A DNA stretch of 5,376 nt, from positions 1 to 5,376 of the forward strand of contig UQQO01000140.1 in NCBI GenBank assembly GCA_900543175.1, written 5' to 3'. The position numbers were made by a program, and so were the translations under genes. Numbering within the stretch: the stretch's first letter is position 1; each line of letters starts with the position of its first letter. Source of the DNA: an uncultured Fusobacterium sp. (GTDB lineage Bacteria; Fusobacteriota; Fusobacteriia; Fusobacteriales; Fusobacteriaceae). Below, in pieces: positions 1-5,376 of the stretch. The notes beneath the pieces were generated by a model that saw only the letters and a program-made list of their open reading frames with translations, searched no databases and was not told where the DNA came from.

Positions 1-1349
1 ATACCTAAGTTACCATCAAAGTATGATTTAAAATTTTTATGTATACTCATATTTTCATTCTCTTTCATTATTCCAAAGATTTCAAAGAATTTCTCAAAAA
101 CATCTCCATACTCTTTTTGAATAAATTTATCAAGAGATATCTCATTTTTAAAGTAATTATATAACTCATCTACACTTTTTAATTTTAAGATACTACTAAA
201 ATCTTTGAATATCTTTTCCAATTTCTTAGTAAATCCAATATCTTCACTAATAAGATATTGAACCTCGTTGCTATGTAAAATATCCAAAGATATATATTGA
301 TAGAAGTTTGAAGAGATCTTCTTTATCAATCTTATATCCTCTTCAGTTAGAGAGTAATACTTTTTAAAGGCTCTATTTTCAAAAGCTTTTTCAAATTCTA
401 AAAGATTGTATGTCTCCCCTAGCCTTTCTTCCATATTCAATAGAAGGTTTAATTGAACATTTAAAAAAGCATATAACTTTGTATCATTCATTGTTACAGC
501 TTGAGATTTTCCAAAATAGAATGGAAATAGATTGAAAAACTCACTATTTTCAGGAGCAGGGGAGTAGAATTCACCTTTTTTAGCTTTCTCTTTAAGGAGA
601 TATATAAGGCTCATACTTTCTTCTAATTCATCTTTAGATTGATATATAAATATGTTGCTTGGGGAAGTTTCTGGCAAAATAGTTTCAGCAAATTTTAAAT
701 TCTCCTCATCAAAACTACCTTTCTCCATTTGTAGAGCTATTTCTACTTCCTTTTCCTCTCCTAAATCCATAATTATATCTCTATACACCTTTTCAAACTC
801 AACAATATCAACAAAAATTATCTTGTTAAATCTACCAAAAAAATCTTTTTTATAATATTGTAAATCTTCAATCCAATCACTAGGAATATAATTATATTTT
901 TCCAAAAGTCTGTCAAAAGATTCTTTTATCTTTTCAAAGTGTAGAAAATATTTCTCCTGCCAGTTTTGTATATTCTCAATTTTATCAACTTTATTAATTT
1001 TTATCTCTCTGTAATAATCAAAAAAATCATTGGCAAAATCAATAACATCATAGTATGATTTTATCCCTAACTCCTCTTTTATATCTTTTGGTATAGATGT
1101 ATAAAAGGCTAAGATTCTCTTAGCCTCTTTTAATATAACTTTATCTGTATAAAAAATCTGTTCTTTTAACTCATTAAAGGTTAAAAGTGTAGGTTGATCA
1201 TTAAAAAAATTCCATCTCATTTTCTTAGAAAATATAGATTTCATTCTATTGTCATTGAAAATATATAGATAATCTTTTTTTTGATTATTTTTTCCTGAAT
1301 ATTCAGCTATAAAACTTGTTCCATATCCTATGTATCTAAAATTTATCAA
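1..1349 (-). CDS. AddB-like / PD-(D/E)XK nuclease family protein, N-terminal part (runs off left edge)
   Basis: An uninterrupted frame gives 449 codons from a TTG at 1347-1349 to the window edge, where it is still open; the C-terminus is missing. TTG is preferred because a perfect AGGAGG lies 5 bases upstream; the first in-frame ATG (1244) would remove 35 residues and has no comparable site. The protein is charged, Lys/Glu/Phe/Tyr-rich, soluble and without a signal peptide. Several stretches resemble AddB-type inactivated UvrD-like helicase domains: 'YLYIFNDNR' (residues 27-35) then 'LLTFNELKEQIF' (55-66), a 'DVIDFANDFFDYYREI' helix (101-116), 'FNKIIFVDIVEFEKVYRDII' (174-193) at the place of helicase motif II, and 'NIFIYQSKDELEESM' (232-246). 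No Walker A loop is visible near the N-terminus. AddB partners AddA in RecBCD-like end resection, and its nuclease and Fe-S cysteines would lie in the missing part. The family call rests on pattern recognition only. It begins 15 bases after the preceding MATE stop, so cotranscription is likely. Confidence 0.6.
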   Translation of the reverse strand, partial: MINFRYIGYGTSFIAEYSGKNNQKKDYLYIFNDNRMKSIFSKKMRWNFFNDQPTLLTFNELKEQIFYTDKVILKEAKRILAFYTSIPKDIKEELGIKSYYDVIDFANDFFDYYREIKINKVDKIENIQNWQEKYFLHFEKIKESFDRLLEKYNYIPSDWIEDLQYYKKDFFGRFNKIIFVDIVEFEKVYRDIIMDLGEEKEVEIALQMEKGSFDEENLKFAETILPETSPSNIFIYQSKDELEESMSLIYLLKEKAKKGEFYSPAPENSEFFNLFPFYFGKSQAVTMNDTKLYAFLNVQLNLLLNMEERLGETYNLLEFEKAFENRAFKKYYSLTEEDIRLIKKISSNFYQYISLDILHSNEVQYLISEDIGFTKKLEKIFKDFSSILKLKSVDELYNYFKNEISLDKFIQKEYGDVFEKFFEIFGIMKENENMSIHKNFKSYFDGNLG

Positions 1350-1354
1350 GGTTA

Positions 1355-1360
1355 CCTCCT
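1355..1360 (-). promoter_or_regulatory. Strong Shine-Dalgarno site that fixes a TTG start
   Basis: The minus strand reads AGGAGG here, followed by five bases (TAACC) and the TTG at 1349-1347. The full match to the anti-Shine-Dalgarno sequence and the normal spacing are the main reason to start the AddB-like gene at TTG. It sits in the 15-base gap after the stop codon of the NorM/DinF-like MATE gene. Confidence 0.8.
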
Positions 1361-1364
1361 AAAA

Positions 1365-2711
1365 TTAAACGTGTAAATATCTCCATCTACCTTTTTTAAA
1401 TACTCTATATGCTGCTATACTTCTAAATCCTAAGTCAATAGACATAACAACCCAAGCTCCCAATAGTCCTGTTTCCATTTTGTAAAGGAAAAGGTAAGTT
1501 AAAGGTATTCTTATTAGATACATTCCTATTGCAGTAATTAAAAGAACAGCTTTTGTATCTCCAGCCCCTCTCAAACAACCACTCATTACCATTGATACAG
1601 CTAGGAAAGGTTGACATATAGATACTAATCTTAAAGCTCCAGTTGCTAACTCTCTAATTTGAGGGTCATTAGTAAACATTGCTATAATTGTTCCTGGCAA
1701 TATAAAGAAAAATAATCCAAAAGTAGACATAGCCAATAGAGCTAATGTTGTTGTTGCTTTAGCATCTCTCTCAGCATTTTTAGGTGAGTTTTTACCAAGT
1801 TGTTGCCCTACAAGAGCAGTTCCAGCAACTGCAAATCCAAATCCCATATTAAATGAGAATGATTCAGCAGTAAGAGCTATTTTGTGAGATGTATAAGCTA
1901 TTGTTCCTAAAGAAATAACCATCATTTCAAAAACTAACATCCCTATTCTAAATATTCCTTGTTCAATAGCAGCAGGTATACCAACTTTTAATATTCTTTT
2001 TATCATCTCTTTATCTGTTTTTAGACTTTTAATTGGTAGAGATACCCAGAAATTATCTGTAAAGAATGTTAGATAAACAAAGAAAACTGTTATTATTCCC
2101 CTTGAAATAGTAGTTGCTATTCCAGCTCCAAGCACTCCCATACCTAAAGTAAAGATAAATAAGTAGTTTAAAATGACGTTAGAGATAACACTTATTATAT
2201 TTGAAATCATAGGAAGTGACGCTTTGTTTATTGAACGATAAGCAGCAAAAAATACAACGTTAAAACAAAGAAATGGCAATCCTAAAACAACTGCTTGATA
2301 GTATTGAGCTGTCATTTCCATGTTCATATCATTTGCCCTTCCAACTAATTTCAGTATACTTCCTTCAAAAATTAACAATAGTGCTGTAATCAGTATTGAG
2401 ATTGGAATTGATAGTATAACACTTTGTGCCATTGAGTTTCTTCCCTCTTTGGTGTTGTTTGAACCAAATGCCCTACTTACAATGGCAGTTGTTCCTATAC
2501 TTATAGCAAAGAAAACTGGTATTACAGCTTGTACAGGAGCATTTCCAACTCCAACTGAACTTATAGCCACAGGTCCTAACCTACCTACCATCACCATATC
2601 AAAAAATCCAAGTAATGTTTGAACAAATAGGTCTGCTATTGCAGGTAATGCTATTGTAAGAATTGCTGCAAAAACTTTTTTATTTCTTCTCCACTCTCTC
2701 TTAAAATCCAT
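1365..2711 (-). CDS. MATE family efflux transporter, NorM/DinF-like
   Basis: This is a 448-residue inner-membrane antiporter, the usual MATE length, with about 12 hydrophobic segments in two homologous halves (roughly residues 14-225 and 240-440). MATE pumps expel cationic drugs, dyes or metabolites in exchange for Na+ or H+; the substrate here is unknown. Visible signatures include TM1 'GFFDMVMVGRLG' with Asp38, at the position of the conserved TM1 acidic residue of NorM/PfMATE, and the repeated opening of the second half, 'VGIPAAIEQGIFRIGMLVFE' (243-262) with Glu262 in TM7. Also present are 'VGQQLGKNSP' (301-310) and the family motif 'SGCLRGAGDTK' (377-387). I start at ATG 2711 rather than the in-frame GTG at 2717, because the G-rich ribosome site lies 7 bases from the ATG but only 1 base from the GTG. 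It follows the PLP enzyme gene by 77 bases with no clear terminator between, and precedes the AddB-like gene by 15 bases. It is only distantly similar to the other MATE gene in the window, so it is not a recent tandem duplicate. Confidence 0.92.
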   Translation of the reverse strand: MDFKREWRRNKKVFAAILTIALPAIADLFVQTLLGFFDMVMVGRLGPVAISSVGVGNAPVQAVIPVFFAISIGTTAIVSRAFGSNNTKEGRNSMAQSVILSIPISILITALLLIFEGSILKLVGRANDMNMEMTAQYYQAVVLGLPFLCFNVVFFAAYRSINKASLPMISNIISVISNVILNYLFIFTLGMGVLGAGIATTISRGIITVFFVYLTFFTDNFWVSLPIKSLKTDKEMIKRILKVGIPAAIEQGIFRIGMLVFEMMVISLGTIAYTSHKIALTAESFSFNMGFGFAVAGTALVGQQLGKNSPKNAERDAKATTTLALLAMSTFGLFFFILPGTIIAMFTNDPQIRELATGALRLVSICQPFLAVSMVMSGCLRGAGDTKAVLLITAIGMYLIRIPLTYLFLYKMETGLLGAWVVMSIDLGFRSIAAYRVFKKGRWRYLHV

Positions 2712-2718
2712 TTGCACT

Positions 2719-2724
2719 CCCCCC
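2719..2724 (-). promoter_or_regulatory. G-run ribosome binding site that decides the MATE start
   Basis: The minus strand reads CAGGGGGGAGTGCAAATG. The run of six G (2724-2719) can pair with the 16S tail partly through G-U wobbles, and it lies 7 bases from the ATG at 2711. If the GTG at 2717 were the start, the site would abut it. The spacing therefore favours ATG and a protein two residues shorter than the longest frame. Confidence 0.6.
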
Positions 2725-2747
2725 TGTTATAATGTTTTATACCTAAT

Positions 2748-2761
2748 TATATTATAATATA
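2748..2761 (-). promoter_or_regulatory. Candidate -10 box in a 14-base AT palindrome
   Basis: The 77-base gap between the PLP enzyme and the NorM/DinF-like MATE gene holds TATATTATAATATA, a perfect palindrome that includes TATAAT on the minus strand (2756-2751). A start point near 2744 would give a leader of about 33 bases. No good -35 box is seen at 16-18 bases upstream (ATGAAA at 17), and in such AT-rich DNA a TATAAT can arise by chance. Weak support; the MATE gene may simply be read through from the PLP enzyme gene. Confidence 0.25.
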
Positions 2762-2788
2762 TTTAACTGTTTTTTTCATTACTATTAA

Positions 2789-3898
2789 TTAAATTCTTTT
2801 AAAACTATTTCCCCTTACATCAACAGGAATACTTCCCACAACCTCATCATCTTCAACAACTGTATAGTAACTGCATAGATTTGCTGTTGAACAAGAATGA
2901 TTTGGTATTATCTCAATTTTATCTCCAATTTTTAGATTAGTTTCCCCATGAACATGAAGTTTACCCACCTCTTCAGAAAGTCCAGCTACTATAATTTCAG
3001 GGTGTCCAATCACTTTACCAAAACCAACTATTGAAGTGTTTCCATGAGCCCCTTGATCTAGTCCAAGGCATTTAGCTCCAGCATCACAAATAAATAGATC
3101 CTCTCTTGGATGAGAAATTATTGTTGCATAAACAGTAAGAGCACAATCCTCTTCAGTAGCTCTATTTACTGACATTTGAATAGTATCTAAAAATACATAG
3201 TTTCCTGGATGAAATACATTGATATTTTCATCTTTTACAGCTTGAGAAAAAGTAGGAGTTGAACCACTTGTTATATACTCAAGTTCATAACCTACACTGT
3301 TCATTAGCTCTTTTCCTCTTCTTAAAGTTTCACACTCATCTATAATATATTTATCTAAATCAGCCTCACAATTTGCCCCATACACATGTCCTGGGTGAGT
3401 AGATATTCCTCTTAATTTTAAATTTTTCATCTCTTTTAGTTGGTTGGCAAAATCTGCAACTTTCTCAACCTCTACTCCAAAACGGTGAAGTCCACTATCA
3501 ACTATAATTGTATAGCTTATAGTTACCCCCTCTGCTCCTGCTGCCTCATCTACCATTTTAGCACTTTCTACACTGTCCAATCTCAAAATAAAATCAGATT
3601 TCTTACTAAGCTCAATAACTCTATCTATGCTCTCTTTACTTGCAACAGGATAAGCATACATTATCTTATTAACTCCCATGTCACAACACATTTCACACTC
3701 ATCAAGAGTACCACAAAGAACTCCAGTAGCTCCAGCCTCAATTTGCATCTTCAAAATCTCTCTGCTTTTGTGAGTTTTTATCATTGGCCATAACTCTTTT
3801 CCATTTTTATCACACAACTCTTGATACACTTCTATATTATTTTTAATAGCCTTCATATTTAATAAAATTGTAGGTGTTTTTAATTCTGCTTTTTTCAT
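2789..3898 (-). CDS. D-threonine aldolase / D-serine dehydratase family PLP enzyme
   Basis: This 369-residue cytoplasmic enzyme has the fold-type III (alanine racemase-like) barrel at the N-terminus and a C-terminal beta domain, as in D-threonine aldolase, D-serine dehydratase and 3-hydroxy-D-aspartate aldolase. Visible residues are 'MIKTHKS' with Lys41 as the expected PLP Schiff-base lysine, 'VDSGLHRFGVE' (133-143), 'STHPGHVYG' (166-174), the phosphate-binding 'SGSTPT' (211-216), 'LSEEVGKLHVHG' (307-318), and 'PNHSCSTANLC' (332-342). His334 and Cys336 match the metal-binding His-x-Cys/Asp pair of the family. Members split D-beta-hydroxy amino acids (D-threonine to glycine and acetaldehyde) or deaminate D-serine; the sequence alone does not settle which. 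Databases often label such proteins alanine racemase, but the C-terminal metal motif argues against that. The ATG has an AGGAGG 4 bases upstream (3903-3908), a strong though slightly close site. The gene lies between two MATE genes, 75 bases after the first one and beyond its terminator, so it needs its own promoter or read-through. I saw no convincing -35/-10 pair in that gap. Confidence 0.88.
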   Translation of the reverse strand: MKKAELKTPTILLNMKAIKNNIEVYQELCDKNGKELWPMIKTHKSREILKMQIEAGATGVLCGTLDECEMCCDMGVNKIMYAYPVASKESIDRVIELSKKSDFILRLDSVESAKMVDEAAGAEGVTISYTIIVDSGLHRFGVEVEKVADFANQLKEMKNLKLRGISTHPGHVYGANCEADLDKYIIDECETLRRGKELMNSVGYELEYITSGSTPTFSQAVKDENINVFHPGNYVFLDTIQMSVNRATEEDCALTVYATIISHPREDLFICDAGAKCLGLDQGAHGNTSIVGFGKVIGHPEIIVAGLSEEVGKLHVHGETNLKIGDKIEIIPNHSCSTANLCSYYTVVEDDEVVGSIPVDVRGNSFKRI

Positions 3899-3918
3899 TT
3901 TCCCTCCTCAAAATTTAT

Positions 3919-3964
3919 AAAAAAAATAGCTCTCTATAATATTATTTTACCATAGAAAGCTATT
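3919..3964 (-). terminator. Rho-independent terminator after the MepA-like MATE gene
   Basis: On the minus strand a 13-base arm (3964-3952, AATAGCTTTCTAT), a 14-base loop and a complementary arm (3937-3925, ATAGAGAGCTATT) run directly into a T tract, eight T in all counting the arm's last two (3926-3919). In minus-strand RNA all 13 positions pair, one as a U-G wobble; in plus-strand RNA the same position is an A-C mismatch and no U tail follows. This supports termination of leftward transcription. The hairpin begins 9 bases after the MATE stop codon (3974-3976). The stem is AT-rich (four G-C pairs in thirteen), so some read-through into the PLP enzyme gene is plausible. Confidence 0.8.
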
Positions 3965-3973
3965 AAAAACATA

Positions 3974-5317
3974 TTATTTTAATTTTTTTGTTAATCTCCA
4001 AGTTATTTGAGCAATAGCTTTTTTCATTAGGTAGTAACTTACTATTAAACACATAAGTTCAGCTATTGGAATAGAAAGCCAAATTCCCTTTGCTCCTATT
4101 AGATCAGGAAGTATAAATAGTGGAATAGCTATAAATACTATTGATCTACCTAGAGAAACTACAACAGATTCAATAGGTTTTTCTATTGATGTCAAGAAAG
4201 ATGTTGATATTATATTTAAGAAAGAGATCAGATAAGCAAAGCTAATATAGAATAGAGCAGTTTTAGCTAAGCTCATTAACTCTTGATTTCCCTTTGAAAA
4301 TATTCCTATTATAAAGCCACCCCAAATATGACTTCCTATATATGCAATAGCTCCCAATGTTCCCCCTGTTATAAGAGAAACTCTCAATACTTTCTTGATT
4401 TTATCCAAATGTCTAGCACCTAAATTGTAAGCAACAAGTGGTTGTAGTGCTTGAGAAAGTCCATACAAGCTGATATTTAACATCTGATTTATATAGAAAA
4501 CTATTGTTAAAGCTGAAACTCCTAATACCCCTATTTTCTTCATAAGAGTTAGATTAAATAGATACATAGCAAAAGTTGAAGATACAACGGATAACATCTC
4601 TGAACTTCCGTTAAAAAATATATTCTTTATATCTTTCAAATATATTCTCAAAGATTTTTGAGGAAGTTTAAAGTGAAGATTTGGCAACAGAGCTAAAAAT
4701 CCAAACATACAAGCTAAAAGTGTAGCTGTTGCTCCACCTACCATTCCCCATTGAAATTTTTGTATAAATAGATAATCTAACAGAGCATTAAAAGTTAAAC
4801 AAACACTTCCACTTACAAAAACTAAATTAGGTTTCTCCTCTATCTTAACAAAAGTTTCTGTAAAAATAGGCGAAGTATAGAAGAATGCCCCTATCATCAT
4901 TGGAATCATATAGGCTCTAACATAGGGATAAACCTCTTCATTTGCACCTAAAAAGTTGATAAAAAAGTCCAAATTAAATAAAACTATCAGAGATAGAAAC
5001 TCCAAAACCCCAACTAAAAGCATCAAAGTTATAGAAGTAAGCTCCCTAGCCTTATTTAACTTTTTCTTACCAAAGTATATACTTGTGATAACTCCCCCAC
5101 CTACACATATCATAAGCCCTACACTCATCAAAAAATTTATCAATGGCATAGATAGATTTACTGCTGCTAACCCTAAAGGTCCAACATTTCTACCTAAGAA
5201 CATACCATCAATCATAATCTCCAATGAAACAATAAGCATTCCAAAGATACTTGGAATTGCAAACTTAAAAAATAGCTTAGTTATATTTTCAGTTTCAAGA
5301 GCATTTCTTTTTGACAT
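3974..5317 (-). CDS. MATE family efflux transporter, MepA-like
   Basis: This 447-residue inner-membrane protein has about 12 hydrophobic segments and belongs to the MepA-like branch of the MATE family, whose best-known member exports biocides, dyes and fluoroquinolones in Staphylococcus aureus. Branch features are the N-terminus 'ETENITKLFFKFAIPSIFGM' (8-27), TM1 'MIDGMFLGRNVGPLGLAAVN' (35-54) with Asp37, 'NGSSEMLSVVSS' (236-247) opening the second half, and 'GLSQALQPLVAYNLGAR' (286-302). Length is normal and the frame is intact. The ATG at 5317 has an AAGGGGG ribosome site 6 bases upstream (5324-5328), again a G run rather than GGAGG. A consensus -10 box lies upstream and a hairpin terminator directly downstream, so it probably forms a single-gene transcript, unless the promoter call is wrong and it belongs to a longer unit entering from the right. 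No MarR-type regulator like mepR is within the window. The real substrate cannot be read from the sequence; I leave the symbol blank because it is only a family match. Confidence 0.92.
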   Translation of the reverse strand: MSKRNALETENITKLFFKFAIPSIFGMLIVSLEIMIDGMFLGRNVGPLGLAAVNLSMPLINFLMSVGLMICVGGGVITSIYFGKKKLNKARELTSITLMLLVGVLEFLSLIVLFNLDFFINFLGANEEVYPYVRAYMIPMMIGAFFYTSPIFTETFVKIEEKPNLVFVSGSVCLTFNALLDYLFIQKFQWGMVGGATATLLACMFGFLALLPNLHFKLPQKSLRIYLKDIKNIFFNGSSEMLSVVSSTFAMYLFNLTLMKKIGVLGVSALTIVFYINQMLNISLYGLSQALQPLVAYNLGARHLDKIKKVLRVSLITGGTLGAIAYIGSHIWGGFIIGIFSKGNQELMSLAKTALFYISFAYLISFLNIISTSFLTSIEKPIESVVVSLGRSIVFIAIPLFILPDLIGAKGIWLSIPIAELMCLIVSYYLMKKAIAQITWRLTKKLK

Positions 5318-5360
5318 AAAAAACCCCCTTAAAATATTTTATTTTTTTCTTAACCATGGT

Positions 5361-5366
5361 ATTATA
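5361..5366 (-). promoter_or_regulatory. Consensus -10 box upstream of the MepA-like gene
   Basis: The minus strand reads TATAAT at 5366-5361. Transcription would start near 5354 and give a leader of about 37 bases ending in the AAGGGGG ribosome site. The matching -35 box would fall at about 5384-5389, outside the window, so the promoter cannot be confirmed here. AT richness makes a chance match possible. Confidence 0.45.
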
Positions 5367-5376
5367 ATCTATATAC

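Noticed and set aside
652..855. Plus-strand frame of 67 codons
   Set aside because: It is antisense to the AddB-like gene, low in complexity (Ser/Ile/Leu/Phe-rich), has no ribosome site and resembles nothing I know.
1435..1617. Minus-strand frame of 60 codons
   Set aside because: It lies inside the NorM/DinF-like MATE gene in another frame and is a shadow of its 3' part.
2320..2622. Plus-strand frame of 100 codons
   Set aside because: It is antisense to the 5' part of the MATE gene; its hydrophobic look is the reflection of membrane-segment codons, and no ribosome site precedes it.
2712..2788. Terminator after the PLP enzyme gene
   Set aside because: The only inverted repeat is the pure A/T palindrome at 2748-2761, with no G-C pair, no loop and no T tract after it on the minus strand.
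3440..3793. Plus-strand frame of 117 codons
   Set aside because: It is antisense to the PLP enzyme, whose conserved motifs prove the minus-strand frame is the real one; the plus-strand product has no recognisable domain.
3919..3976. The 3919-3964 hairpin as a bidirectional terminator
   Set aside because: No plus-strand gene ends here, the stem has an A-C mismatch in plus-strand RNA, and the arm is followed by A residues rather than a T tract on that strand.
1..5376. CRISPR array, tRNA/rRNA, insertion sequence or attachment site
   Set aside because: I saw no spaced direct repeats, no GC-rich RNA gene, no transposase or integrase frame, and no terminal repeats; all gaps between genes are under 80 bases.

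Overview
This window is about 70% A+T by eye. All its genes lie on the minus strand, and the protein sequences look like those of a fusobacterium (genus Fusobacterium or a close relative). The grounds are base composition, AT-rich codons, short intergenic gaps and the style of the proteins. This is inference; no marker gene is present to fix the species.

Read in the direction of transcription (right to left), the window starts with a consensus -10 box at the right edge and a MepA-type MATE efflux pump (3974-5317). A U-tailed hairpin terminator follows the pump's stop codon (3919-3964). Next come a fold-type III PLP enzyme of the D-threonine aldolase / D-serine dehydratase family (2789-3898) and a second MATE transporter of a different, NorM/DinF-like type (1365-2711). 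Last is the first ~449 codons of a large protein that runs off the left edge (1-1349). Its sequence looks like the N-terminal, helicase-like half of an AddB/PD-(D/E)XK nuclease family protein. It begins at a TTG codon behind a perfect AGGAGG only 15 bases after the second MATE gene, so those two are probably cotranscribed.

The two MATE pumps should export cationic drugs or metabolites from the inner membrane using a Na+ or H+ gradient. The PLP enzyme should cleave or deaminate a D-beta-hydroxy amino acid in the cytoplasm. The AddB-like protein, if correctly named, would work with an AddA helicase-nuclease in double-strand break repair. No common pathway is evident; the layout looks like ordinary chromosomal housekeeping and transport genes. 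I found no mobile element, CRISPR array, tRNA or rRNA, and nothing that clearly amounts to an undescribed system.
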